Origin: an uncultured Oscillospiraceae bacterium | GTDB taxonomy: Bacteria; Bacillota; Clostridia; Oscillospirales; Oscillospiraceae | Assembly: GCA_934573735.1 (NCBI GenBank) | Contig: CAKTMC010000012.1 | Span: 15,127 to 79,126 of the forward strand | Direction of reading: 5' to 3' | DNA: 64,000 bases | Part shown: in pieces, positions 1-7,742 of the stretch | How the letters are laid out: every line of letters begins with the position of its first letter | How positions within the stretch are numbered: the stretch's first letter is position 1 | Position numbers and translations under genes: made by a program | Notes under the pieces: model-generated | Databases searched by the model: none | What the model saw: only the letters and a program-made list of their open reading frames with translations | Told to the model about the DNA's origin: nothing

Positions 1-583
1 TATATAGGCCGGTTATTATATCCGTGCATGGTCCGAGCGGGAATTCTCCGTCGCCCGATATCTCACCGCGCTCGTCCGCAACGCCGACGCAAAAGCCGCG
101 CTCCGATAACAGCCTTATCATATCGCGCAGTGCAGTAGTCTTGCCGCTTCCGGGTGCGCCGATTATTATGCAGCCGCCCAGAGTATTCGCGTTCATAGCT
201 TTAAGCGCCGCCGAGCAAATTCCGGGGAAATCGTGCGGTATGCGTATGCAGAGGGAGGAAAAGCCGCGAAAGCCCTCCATCTCACCGCCGCGTATCACGG
301 CGCTGCCGCAGACTCCGATGCGCAGCCCTCTTGAGCATATGTAGCCCCGTCGCAGGGCTGCCGCCGCCGTGTGCAGTGAAGCTCCGGTCGCACGCTCAAG
401 CACCCGTCGAAGCTCAAGCTCGGCTAAAATCGGAGACTCTATCTTGTACTCCTGCCCGTTTGCATACACGCTCGGAGCCTGTCCGCAGCGAAGGCGTATC
501 TCCTCGGCATCGGGAAAATCTATCGGAAACATTGATGCAAGCTCCGGCGGGAGAAGCGCCAGGGCATTTTTATAGCCGTCCAT
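1..583 (-). CDS. spoIIIAA: Stage III sporulation protein AA (partial, 3' end outside window)
   Basis: The first 194 codons are visible, beginning at ATG 583 and running open off the left edge. SpoIIIAA is a secretion-ATPase-like protein of the SpoIIIA-SpoIIQ channel joining mother cell and forespore. The frame shows the family block EEIRLRCGQAPSV near residue 28, the RRGY...GLRIGVCG region near residue 85-95, a Walker A loop GAPGSGKTT near residue 141, and the ADERGEISG block after it (family form VDERSEI). The spoIIIAB-AH genes would be expected further left, outside the window. The assignment rests on recognised family blocks. Confidence 0.93.
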   Translation of the reverse strand, partial: MDGYKNALALLPPELASMFPIDFPDAEEIRLRCGQAPSVYANGQEYKIESPILAELELRRVLERATGASLHTAAAALRRGYICSRGLRIGVCGSAVIRGGEMEGFRGFSSLCIRIPHDFPGICSAALKAMNANTLGGCIIIGAPGSGKTTALRDMIRLLSERGFCVGVADERGEISGDGEFPLGPCTDIITGLY

Positions 584-630
584 GTCATCACTTCCTATGG
601 ACAATCTATGTGTGTAATCACCAATTATTC

Positions 631-659
631 TTGCAAGTTAAAAAACACTGTGCTATAAT
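631..659 (+). promoter_or_regulatory. SigA-type promoter for the 699 gene
   Basis: TTGCAA (631-636) and TATAAT (654-659) are separated by 17 bp, 40 bp before the start codon of the following gene and divergent from spoIIIAA. Confidence 0.6.
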
Positions 660-698
660 TTCAACTAAATAAGACAAATCGCGGGAGGATATATCCAG

Positions 699-1169
699 AT
701 GGAAATGAAAGTCTTGTTCGGTGGAATGATAATGCTCGGAGGATGGCTGTGGTTCTACCTCTTTGTCAGGCAGTTCCTGTTCGACTTTTTTACTGCGTAT
801 CCGCTTATTAAGGGTATGCTTGCGGCTGACGGAGAGCTTATATCCACGAACGCAAGGCGCTATACGACTGTTTCGGTAATTCTCTGTGCTGTCGTATCGG
901 CAATTATCGCCGTTGTGGTCATTCTTCTCTGCAAAACCTACCTGATAATATGCTTCTTTGTCGGCGCGCTTATTGCCATGTGTATGTTTATCGGCAGGCT
1001 TTCGCCGAAAAACAGGTCGATGTTTGATAGCTTCTGCGCCGCGTATTACCGCTTTGTGCCCGACGACGAGCTTCGCACCGCGATGTATAATAAAAAGCCC
1101 AGTCAGATGAAGAAAAGACTTCATGAAATGAAGCTGAGCACCGATTTTATCCCAGAATTCAAGAATTAA
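699..1169 (+). CDS. Small membrane protein of unknown function
   Basis: 156 residues, not recognised. It starts at ATG 699 behind GGGAGGA. Three hydrophobic stretches are visible: about residues 6-24, then two adjacent ones about 56-78 and 80-97. A basic cytoplasmic-looking tail follows (KKPSQMKKRLHEMK). It stands alone, with its own promoter upstream and a strong hairpin downstream, divergent from spoIIIAA. There is no signal peptide cleavage site that I would trust. The position next to spoIIIAA gives no functional clue by itself. Confidence 0.75.
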   Translation: MEMKVLFGGMIMLGGWLWFYLFVRQFLFDFFTAYPLIKGMLAADGELISTNARRYTTVSVILCAVVSAIIAVVVILLCKTYLIICFFVGALIAMCMFIGRLSPKNRSMFDSFCAAYYRFVPDDELRTAMYNKKPSQMKKRLHEMKLSTDFIPEFKN

Positions 1170-1183
1170 ACAATTATTTACTG

Positions 1184-1226
1184 ATAATAAGACAGCGTGA
1201 CCCGGCTGGTCACGCTGTCTTATTAT
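1184..1226. terminator. Bidirectional hairpin terminator
   Basis: Two perfectly complementary 19-nt arms (1184-1202 and 1208-1226) flank a 5-nt loop, with A/T-rich outer ends, between the convergent 699 gene and the HAD gene. It can serve both strands. Confidence 0.85.
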
Positions 1227-1235
1227 GCATATATC

Positions 1236-1799
1236 TTATTTATTCGGCCATGGGCTGAGGCTGCCGCGCTTTACGATAAACGCCTCGTCTGCGAGCATTG
1301 CCATAGGCGTATCGGCAAGAGAGTCCGAGTAAAAGCGCTCGGTGTGCGCGCCGGGATACTGCGCATTAAAGCGGCGCACCTTCTCCGCGTCGTGGCAGTT
1401 TTCCCCGTCGATGCGTCCGCTCGTTTTGTCCATGCGCGTGGCGATAAGCGACACACCGAGCTCGTCACATATCGGCTGAAGCAAAAATTCCGGCGAGGCG
1501 GAGATTATAATATCATCCGGCTTTTTCTGCGCGAGATACCATGGCTCAAGATTGCCGCGATACTCGTCCCAGAAATCCCGCACTACCTCGTCCACGTCGC
1601 CGAGGCGCGGGAGAAAGGAGAACATACGCTGCTTCATCGCCTTTGCGCTTTGACGGCGCTTGAGATAAACAAAAAGCTCCTTGAGGGTACCGGGGACGGC
1701 AGGCAGGACTGCTTTGGGGTACTTTTTCAGACAATACTTAATAAAGCAGTAGGAGCTGTCCGGGTAAAAAATCGTCTGGTCAAAGTCGTAGGTATTCAT
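1236..1799 (-). CDS. HAD-superfamily phosphatase (phosphoserine-phosphatase-like)
   Basis: 187 residues. The N-terminus MNTYDFDQTIF carries the HAD nucleophile motif DxDxT as DFDQT. IISASPEFLL near residue 98 is motif II (Ser), and a Lys-containing region and the C-terminal YSDSLADTPM (motif III/IV, Asp pair) follow. This layout matches HAD subfamily IB enzymes (SerB-like or PgpP-like). The substrate cannot be read from the sequence. It is the last gene of a three-gene operon (P-type ATPase, nitroreductase, HAD), starting 3 nt after the nitroreductase stop. Confidence 0.85.
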   Translation of the reverse strand: MNTYDFDQTIFYPDSSYCFIKYCLKKYPKAVLPAVPGTLKELFVYLKRRQSAKAMKQRMFSFLPRLGDVDEVVRDFWDEYRGNLEPWYLAQKKPDDIIISASPEFLLQPICDELGVSLIATRMDKTSGRIDGENCHDAEKVRRFNAQYPGAHTERFYSDSLADTPMAMLADEAFIVKRGSLSPWPNK

Positions 1800-1802
1800 A
1801 TT

Positions 1803-2324
1803 TTACAGCACATAATACACAAAATTATCCTTGCGCGGCTTGGGCTGCCGCTCCTCTGCTGCATAGCCGAGGATGCAGTGTCCGACACCGACATAATCAC
1901 CCTCAACGCCCCATTTCTTCAAAAGTGCCTTGCCCTCGTCAGTGTCAAAGACCTCACGCGCGCGGTTTATCCAGCACGAGCCGAGACCGAGAGCGTGCGC
2001 GGCGTTCATGAGATTGCCCATGACGAGGCTGCCGTCCTCACGGATGAAGCGGCTGTCCGCACGGCACAAAACGACAATGACGGTCGGCGCGCCGTAGAAA
2101 GGGTCGGAATTGGGATCTGCGCAGAATTTGGCGTTGAGCCTTGAAAGCAGGGCTACGGTCTCGGCGTCCTGAACCGCTATCATAATTGCCGGCTGCAAGC
2201 CCATTCCGGTCGGTGCAAATTTCCCTGCCTCAAGCACGGCGTCCAGCTCCTCGCGGCTTATCTGCTCAGGGCGGTATTTACGAATACTTCTTCGCGTTAG
2301 AATATTATTATATGCTTCGTTCAT
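1803..2324 (-). CDS. Nitroreductase family protein
   Basis: 173 residues, a typical length for a small FMN-dependent nitroreductase. The N-terminal RRSIRKYRPEQIS is the family FMN-binding block. GKFAPTGMGLQP near residue 34 and the ALGLGSCWINRA block near residue 113 match the second and third conserved regions. The Shine-Dalgarno AAAGGAG lies in the end of the preceding ATPase gene, so the two are translationally close. The substrate is unknown. Being grouped with a cation-ATPase-like gene suggests a stress or redox role, which is inference. Confidence 0.88.
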   Translation of the reverse strand: MNEAYNNILTRRSIRKYRPEQISREELDAVLEAGKFAPTGMGLQPAIMIAVQDAETVALLSRLNAKFCADPNSDPFYGAPTVIVVLCRADSRFIREDGSLVMGNLMNAAHALGLGSCWINRAREVFDTDEGKALLKKWGVEGDYVGVGHCILGYAAEERQPKPRKDNFVYYVL

Positions 2325-2327
2325 GCT

Positions 2328-4439
2328 TTACTCCTTTTCGTTTTTATTAAAGGTTCTCAGTGAATTGACAATTACGGCGGCGGAGGCCGCAGAGTCCATG
2401 AGCGCCGCTATCCAGAGCGGGATTATGCCGAACACGCCAAGCAGCAGCGCGCAGAGCTTCATAGCGGCGGCAATGATTATATTCTGCCGGATAATGCCCG
2501 AGGCAAGGCGGCAAATTCTCGCCGCAAGCGGAAGCCTTCTTATATCCTCGCCGAGAATAAGCGCGTCAGCAAAGTCTATCGCCTCATCGGAGCCGAGCGC
2601 CGCCATGGCAACGCTGATATCGGCGCGTTCCAGCACTTCTCTGTCGCTCACACCGTCACCGACAAAGGCGATGCAGCTTCCGGCAGTCTTTTTGCTGAGC
2701 ATATATTCAAGCGCCGTAAGCTTCCCCGCAGGGCTGAGCTCAGACTTGACCATGTCAAAATTCAGCGATGACGCAACGGACTTCGCAGCGGAGCGAACGT
2801 CGCCTGTAAGCATGACAAGCGTTTTTGCGCCCTCTGCACGCAGCTCCTCCAGAGCGTCAAAGGCTCCCTCTCTGATACGGTCACTTATCATAATATGTCC
2901 TGCATATTCTCCATCTGCCGCAACATGGACGGCAGAACCGGGACGGCTCGGCACGGTAAAGCTTATCCCATGCTCCTGCAAGAGCGCGGCGTTGCCGACA
3001 TAGACCTGCTTTCCGCCGATAAATGCGCTCACGCCTCGACCGGGTATTTCTTCTATTGAAAGCACCTTTTCGCCCTCGGGCATATGAACGTGACTGATTT
3101 CACGCAGAGAACGGGCTATCGGATGCTCAGAGCAGCTTTCGGCGGTCGCCGCGAGGTCAAGAAGCTCCCGCTCACTCATGTTTTGCGGGAAAATGCCGGT
3201 AACGTCAAAGCGTCCCTCGGTGATGGTCCCGGTCTTATCGAATATCACAGTATCAAGATGGGCAAGCGCCTCAAGAATACTGTCGCCCTTTATGATAATA
3301 CCCGAGCGCGCCGCAGTGTTCACTCCGCCGAAGTACGCCAGCGCAACGGAGACACTCAGAGCAACGGACGAGGAAAGAGCAAGAGTAATAAGGGCGCGGT
3401 CAAGCCATGTAAGCCAGCTTCCGCTTATGGCAGAGGGAACTATGGCGATTACAAAGGCAAGGGCAAGCATAATAGGCGTAAATATCCGGCTGAATTTACC
3501 GAGGCTTTTCTCAAGCTCGGATTTTCGTTCCGAAGCCTTGCTGATATAGTTTAGGGCGCTGCTTGCCACGGTATCGGGAAATGCGGCGGTAACACGGATT
3601 TTAATAGGGCTGCTTATATTGACGCTTCCTGCAAAGACCTTGTCGCCCACGGTGACAGTCCTCGGCAAAGAGCGCCCTGCTATCGCAGATATGTCAATAG
3701 AGCTCATGCCCTCTATTACTTCGCCGTCAAGGGCTATCGCCTCGCCGGGGTCAGCCAGAATATACTCGCCGGTCAAAATCTCATGCACGGAAACGGTATC
3801 AACGCCGTCTTCTCTCTCAATTCTTGCGCTTTCCGGTCTCACGGCTGCAAGAGTCTCGAGTGCCGTGCTGCCGCGAAGCTCGACATATGCAAGGAGCAGG
3901 CGAAGCGCTGCGAAAAGTATCATAAGCGCCGCCGCATCGCGCATAAGCCCCAGACATATTGCGGCAAGGGAGGCGATAGTTATTATAAAGCTCTCATCCA
4001 GCCATTTGCCGCTGCGGACAGACTGCACCGCGGAGTATATGATTTTATATCCCGCCAGTAAATACGGCAAAATAAAGCTCAGTGCGCGAGCTGCACCCTC
4101 AGTCGGGAGCGCCCATGCAACGATAAACAGAACGAGCGCAAGCGCCGGTATTGCGCAGGCAGCGCCGGAAAAGGCCTTATCGGAAAACAAACTTAATAGC
4201 TTATCTCGGTTTATATTCACGCGGGGGAAACGCCGGGCGCGAGGCTTATTATCTTCTTCGACAGGAATATCCTCAGGCTTATTTTCCTGTTCATCGGAAA
4301 TTTCAGATTCTGCCGCCTCAGATTGCACCGGCTCCTCTGTGAGCTCCGCCTCGGGAGTATTATCTAAATTTATATCCGGCTTATCCCTGAATTCCGAGAG
4401 TATTTCCTCAAGCCGCTCATCGCTGTATTTGGCGCTCAT
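2328..4439 (-). CDS. P1B-type (heavy-metal) P-type ATPase with degenerate motifs
   Basis: 703 residues. An acidic hydrophilic region of about 80 residues precedes the membrane part, with no CxxC metal-binding domain. The phosphorylation motif DKTGTITEG (about residue 400), the SEHPIA motif of P1B ATPases and GDGVSD (about residue 595, usually GDGIND) are present. Two hallmarks are altered. The actuator TGES loop reads AGRS (about residue 253), removing the glutamate needed for dephosphorylation. The membrane CPC/SPC motif before DKTGT reads SSSVAL (about residue 356). The C-terminal membrane Asp typical of zinc pumps is kept (ALMDSAASA). Metal specificity and even pumping are uncertain. First gene of the operon with the nitroreductase and HAD genes. 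Confidence 0.85.
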   Translation of the reverse strand: MSAKYSDERLEEILSEFRDKPDINLDNTPEAELTEEPVQSEAAESEISDEQENKPEDIPVEEDNKPRARRFPRVNINRDKLLSLFSDKAFSGAACAIPALALVLFIVAWALPTEGAARALSFILPYLLAGYKIIYSAVQSVRSGKWLDESFIITIASLAAICLGLMRDAAALMILFAALRLLLAYVELRGSTALETLAAVRPESARIEREDGVDTVSVHEILTGEYILADPGEAIALDGEVIEGMSSIDISAIAGRSLPRTVTVGDKVFAGSVNISSPIKIRVTAAFPDTVASSALNYISKASERKSELEKSLGKFSRIFTPIMLALAFVIAIVPSAISGSWLTWLDRALITLALSSSVALSVSVALAYFGGVNTAARSGIIIKGDSILEALAHLDTVIFDKTGTITEGRFDVTGIFPQNMSERELLDLAATAESCSEHPIARSLREISHVHMPEGEKVLSIEEIPGRGVSAFIGGKQVYVGNAALLQEHGISFTVPSRPGSAVHVAADGEYAGHIMISDRIREGAFDALEELRAEGAKTLVMLTGDVRSAAKSVASSLNFDMVKSELSPAGKLTALEYMLSKKTAGSCIAFVGDGVSDREVLERADISVAMAALGSDEAIDFADALILGEDIRRLPLAARICRLASGIIRQNIIIAAAMKLCALLLGVFGIIPLWIAALMDSAASAAVIVNSLRTFNKNEKE

Positions 4440-4474
4440 AGGCTCACCCCAATTTTTGTCGTAATTTTTTATTT

Positions 4475-4504
4475 ATTATATTATCATGAGGCTATATACG
4501 TCAA
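4475..4504 (-). promoter_or_regulatory. Promoter for the ATPase operon
   Basis: On the minus strand TTGACG (4499-4504) and TATAAT (4475-4480) are spaced by 18 bp, 35 bp from the ATPase start codon. Confidence 0.6.
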
Positions 4505-4559
4505 TACTATAAAATTCTGCCTATAAATAAAAATTAAGCTTTTTCCCATTGAATACCTA

Positions 4560-4588
4560 TTGACGAGGCAAGATAAAGAGTGTATAAT
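4560..4588 (+). promoter_or_regulatory. Promoter for the SPQTG surface protein gene
   Basis: TTGACG (4560-4565) and TATAAT (4583-4588) with a 17-bp spacer, 31 bp before the ATG at 4620. It is divergent from the ATPase promoter. Confidence 0.7.
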
Positions 4589-4619
4589 CCATTTATAAAC
4601 AGTGAATGGAGGTTTTGCC

Positions 4620-4850
4620 ATGAAGAAATATATCGCTATGCTTCTGGTCATTATCCTTGCGTTGAGCTTTATGTCCGTTGCTGCATTTGCAGACGGCGTC
4701 AGCAGCCCCGGTGCAAACGATCCCAAGCCCTCTGACAAGCCCATCAGCTCTCCGCAGACCGGTATCGGCGGTAATCTCTATCTCATCGGCTTCATCGCTC
4801 TTGCTGTTATCGCAGCAGATGCACTGTTGCTGAAGAAGGTCACCGCATAA
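4620..4850 (+). CDS. 76-residue secreted protein with SPQTG sortase signal
   Basis: ATG 4620 is chosen because AATGGAGG sits 7 nt upstream. Residues 1-24 form a signal peptide (MKK, hydrophobic core, AFA cleavage site). The short mature part is rich in Ser, Pro, Asp and Lys and runs to SSPQTG near residue 43-48. A hydrophobic segment and a lysine-containing tail (LLLKKVTA) follow, the layout of a sortase cell-wall sorting signal. SPxTG/PPxTG are the motifs described for Clostridioides difficile SrtB. The class B sortase gene lies 88 nt downstream. Processing would leave only about 20 residues exposed, so this may be a tiny wall-linked peptide or a precursor. The function is unknown. Confidence 0.8.
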   Translation: MKKYIAMLLVIILALSFMSVAAFADGVSSPGANDPKPSDKPISSPQTGIGGNLYLIGFIALAVIAADALLLKKVTA

Positions 4851-4880
4851 GAAATAGCAAAAAATCTCGAGATTGTGCAG

Positions 4881-4906
4881 ACGTCCCAAATTTTTGTTTG
4901 GGGCGT
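4881..4906 (+). terminator. Hairpin terminator after the SPQTG gene
   Basis: Arms ACGTCCCAAA and TTTGGGGCGT (one G-U pair) are followed by a T-rich run. It may be leaky, because no clear separate promoter for the sortase gene was found. Confidence 0.65.
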
Positions 4907-4938
4907 TTTGCTTTAAGTAAAAGTATTTAGGAGCAAGT

Positions 4939-5802
4939 ATGTTAAAGAAAATACTGAAAATCTTTCTTATTATTATTGCCGTCGTCTGCGTCATAATCTG
5001 CGCGGCAAGTCTTACTTTTATTCTGCAATATAAAAAAGGTCTGTCAGACCATGAGGCGCTCGTGCAGCAGGTGAAGTCAAACTTTACGGCGCTCAGAAAC
5101 AATGATAATAATGACGACAATAATAATCAGCCGAATATGCCGGAGCTTCCGGTGGAAACGCCGGAGCCGGTCGTTGAGCTGCCAGTCGATTTTGCTGCGC
5201 TTGAGGAGATCAACACGGATATCTACGCATGGCTCGAAATCCCCGCTACTACGGTCAATTACCCCGTGGTGCAGAGCCGGGACGACGATAATTATTATAA
5301 CAATCACGGCTCCAACGGCAAATACAGTCTCTACGGCTCTATATTCTCTCAGGCGAGCTATAACGGACGCGATTTCCGCGACCCGGTCACGGTCCTCTAC
5401 GGGCACAATGTCGTCTACGGCATGGAGAATATGTTCGCTCTGCTAAATAACTATGCCGACGCCGAGTATTTTGATTCGCACGGCACGATTTATATCTATA
5501 CTCCAGACAGAGTGCTTGAATACCGCGTCTTTGCCGCATATCTGCATAGCAACGAGCATCTTCTGGCCTATCGGGACTTCTCAAATCCCGAGGAATACAC
5601 GGAGTTTTTTGACTCTATTCGCAACTGTGCGCTATACGGCAACTTCAATGACGATTATATGCCCTCCCCCGGCGATAGGGTTTTGACTCTGTCCACCTGC
5701 TTTGCAAAGAATAACCGCCAACGCTATCTTGTTCAGGCAGTTCTTGTTGACGAGATGAAGGCGGAGTTTACAAGGCCTGTGGACGCAGAGGAGGCGGACT
5801 GA
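4939..5802 (+). CDS. srtB: Class B sortase
   Basis: 287 residues. There is an N-terminal membrane anchor (about residues 4-28), then an Asn/Asp-rich low-complexity spacer (about residues 54-66) and the sortase B domain. The catalytic His lies in LYGHNV (about residue 155), the catalytic Cys in TLSTC (about residue 254) and the Arg in RYLVQA just after. TLSTC is the class B signature. It covalently links sorting-signal proteins to peptidoglycan on the outer face of the membrane. The neighbouring SPQTG protein is its most likely substrate. GAGCA(A) precedes the ATG. Confidence 0.93.
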   Translation: MLKKILKIFLIIIAVVCVIICAASLTFILQYKKGLSDHEALVQQVKSNFTALRNNDNNDDNNNQPNMPELPVETPEPVVELPVDFAALEEINTDIYAWLEIPATTVNYPVVQSRDDDNYYNNHGSNGKYSLYGSIFSQASYNGRDFRDPVTVLYGHNVVYGMENMFALLNNYADAEYFDSHGTIYIYTPDRVLEYRVFAAYLHSNEHLLAYRDFSNPEEYTEFFDSIRNCALYGNFNDDYMPSPGDRVLTLSTCFAKNNRQRYLVQAVLVDEMKAEFTRPVDAEEAD

Positions 5803-6867
5803 TTGGACGAGCAAAATAAGCCCGAAATTATAGCTAAACCCAAAAAGCGCCGCTGGCCATATATTCTGCTTGCCATTCTTATCGCTATAACCCTGCTGCT
5901 TGGCGGTACGGCGCTTGCAATATATCTAAGCATAGGCGATATGAGCCCGGAGCAGGCACCGACGATAGACGCAGAGCCCGCAGAGCCGGAGCGGGAGTCC
6001 GAGATTTTGGACAGCTACACCGTGCGCCGCAACGGTAAGCTCTATCGCTATAACGATCAGGTGGTTACTCTGCTGCTGCTCGGAGTTGACCAAAACGAGC
6101 CCGACATTGACGAGGGCAGTACTGATTCCGGCATATGCGCGGACGTGATACTGCTCGCCGCAATAGATAAGAAGAATAACCGCGTCACCTTCTATACGGT
6201 ATCACGCGATTCTATGTGCGACTTTACGATAACGGACCCGGAAAGCGGCGGGACGCTCAATGTCAACGGTCAGCTTGCCCTGACCTATACATACGGTGAC
6301 GGCGGAAAAACAAGCTGCGAGATGACGCGCGCCGCCGTATCTCAGCTTTTATTCGACCTGCCGATATATTCCTGCTCCGCGCTGTATATTGACGGGCTTG
6401 GTAAAATCAACGACGCTGTCGGCGGTGTGACCGTGACAATACTTGAGGATATACGCTACGGATATTCCGCGATGCGCATAGGCGAGGAGGTCACGCTGAG
6501 CGGGGACATGGCAATGCGCTATATTCGTACCCGTGAGCACACCGAGGTCGGCAATCTCAAGCGCATGGAGCGGCAGAAGCAGTATTTTAAGGCGCTGCTG
6601 CAAAAGGCTCTCAGCATCGTGCGTGAGGACTATATGAGTGTACTCGACATATATGACGCAGCGAAAAGCGAGGTCATCACGGATCTCTCGGTCGGAGATA
6701 TCCTGTATCTTGCAAGCCGTGCGGCGGGTATGGAAATCTCCGGCGAGGTGATAAGCGTACCGGGCAAAGTGCAGCTCAGTGAGGATAACTACGTCGAGTA
6801 TATTATAGACCGCGACGCGCTCACCGATATAATCATGAGCATATACTACGAGGAAGTCACGCAATAA
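5803..6867 (+). CDS. LytR-CpsA-Psr (LCP) family wall-polymer ligase
   Basis: 354 residues. It starts at TTG 5803 directly after the sortase stop (TGATTG), so translation is probably coupled. A cytoplasmic basic stretch and one membrane segment (about residues 17-42) precede the LCP domain. LLLLGVDQ, ADVILLAAIDKKN, the Arg of TVSRDSM, and MRYIRTREH with a following Arg/Lys cluster (KRMERQKQ) match the family's phosphate-binding Arg and Asp residues. LCP enzymes transfer undecaprenyl-linked glycopolymers to peptidoglycan or surface proteins. The coupling with a sortase gene suggests a shared cell-surface assembly role. Confidence 0.9.
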   Translation: MDEQNKPEIIAKPKKRRWPYILLAILIAITLLLGGTALAIYLSIGDMSPEQAPTIDAEPAEPERESEILDSYTVRRNGKLYRYNDQVVTLLLLGVDQNEPDIDEGSTDSGICADVILLAAIDKKNNRVTFYTVSRDSMCDFTITDPESGGTLNVNGQLALTYTYGDGGKTSCEMTRAAVSQLLFDLPIYSCSALYIDGLGKINDAVGGVTVTILEDIRYGYSAMRIGEEVTLSGDMAMRYIRTREHTEVGNLKRMERQKQYFKALLQKALSIVREDYMSVLDIYDAAKSEVITDLSVGDILYLASRAAGMEISGEVISVPGKVQLSEDNYVEYIIDRDALTDIIMSIYYEEVTQ

Positions 6868-7128
6868 ATAAAAAAGAGGGGCGCTTACCCCTCTCCGCAG
6901 AAGATAAAATAATCTTGCCGCTTGACAAATGCCCCGTTTGGATGTATGCATATATTATAGAATATATGTCTTTCCATCCGGTCGCTGTATTTGTCTCGCG
7001 GCCCGGGTCATTGTCCATGCTTATTTTATGTTCCGCGCGGCGAAATACTCAGGCATTTTCTTCCTGTGATTAAAAATCTTATAAGCTGAGCAAAATATGC
7101 TTTGAAATTTATTATTAAGGAGCATAAT
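6868..7128. other. Intergenic region with a possible promoter
   Basis: A small hairpin (GAGGG...CCCTC, about 6878-6895) follows the LCP gene without a good T-run. TTGACA at 6922-6927 with TATGCA 17 bp later could drive yaaL-bofA. A small AT palindrome (CATATAT...ATATATG) lies near 6949-6968. No RNA gene or ORF was recognised here; the conserved SRP RNA loop sequence is absent. Confidence 0.4.
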
Positions 7129-7341
7129 ATGAGCAGCAAGCGCAGGGAGAATAAGCTTAAAAAGGCCGCAATGAAGCAGAGTGTGTCGGAGCTCAGGCAG
7201 CTCAATGCCGCGCTTACTGCAAGCTACCGCAATTTTAACTCTGTCTCTGACCCCATTGCCATGGAAACCTGTATTTATGAAATCAACGCCCTGCGCTCTC
7301 GCCGGGACTCCGTACTGCATGATATGCGCGGTATGGAATGA
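7129..7341 (+). CDS. yaaL: YaaL family protein (DUF2508)
   Basis: 70 residues. ATG 7129 is chosen because of AAGGAG at 7117-7122. A basic N-terminus (SSKRRENKLKKA) precedes a helical part ending in SDPIAMETCIYEINALRSRRD, the family signature region (VxDPxxxxxCIYEL). In Bacillus subtilis yaaL lies directly upstream of bofA, and the same order holds here. The function is unknown. Confidence 0.82.
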   Translation: MSSKRRENKLKKAAMKQSVSELRQLNAALTASYRNFNSVSDPIAMETCIYEINALRSRRDSVLHDMRGME

Positions 7342-7355
7342 GAAAGGATGTACAT

Positions 7356-7619
7356 ATGGAAACCCTGTCCAGCTTACTTATGCTTGCCGCCGTCATCGCC
7401 GTTGTGTCGCTGCTGATTAAAATAATCAAGGCCCCGATAAAGCTATTATTTAAGCTGCTGCTTAACGCGCTCTTCGGCTTTGTTATTCTATTCGTTTTCA
7501 ATTTCTTTGGCGAATTTATAGGCTTTACGCTCGGCGTAAGCTGGCTCAACGCCATTATTGCAGGCGTTCTCGGCGTACCCGGCGTTATCCTCCTGATTTT
7601 GCTCAAGATATTTTTCTGA
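7356..7619 (+). CDS. bofA: Pro-sigmaK processing inhibitor BofA family protein
   Basis: 87 residues. The start at ATG 7356 is set by AGAAAGGA 7 nt upstream. The protein is almost wholly hydrophobic, with two to three membrane segments. The C-terminus NAIIAGVLGVPGVILLILLKIFF is the BofA signature. In Bacillus BofA holds SpoIVFB inactive in the outer forespore membrane until late engulfment. In many Clostridia the wider SigK checkpoint is incomplete, so its exact role here is inference. Confidence 0.9.
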   Translation: METLSSLLMLAAVIAVVSLLIKIIKAPIKLLFKLLLNALFGFVILFVFNFFGEFIGFTLGVSWLNAIIAGVLGVPGVILLILLKIFF

Positions 7620-7643
7620 ATTTTTATAAATACAAATTTCTAT

Positions 7644-7674
7644 GCCCGATATGACGATTTTGGTCACATCGGGC
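7644..7674 (+). terminator. Hairpin terminator after bofA
   Basis: 12-nt arms (7644-7655 and 7663-7674) with one mismatch and a 7-nt loop. The T-run is weak. Confidence 0.55.
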
Positions 7675-7684
7675 AAATTCTTTA

Positions 7685-7712
7685 TTGATAATGCCGCGCT
7701 TTGTGCTATAAT
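7685..7712 (+). promoter_or_regulatory. Promoter for the CotH-kinase gene
   Basis: TTGATA (7685-7690) and TATAAT (7707-7712), 16 bp apart and 30 bp before ATG 7743. Confidence 0.6.
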
Positions 7713-7742
7713 TTCCATAAGAAGCAGATCGGAGGTCAGCAT

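Noticed and set aside
1197..2144. 315-codon frame antisense to the HAD and nitroreductase genes
   Set aside because: Both genes on the other strand carry clear family motifs, and this frame begins in the terminator hairpin.
6868..7128. SRP (4.5S) RNA gene near yaaL-bofA, as in Bacillus
   Set aside because: The conserved SRP RNA apical loop sequence was not found in this gap.
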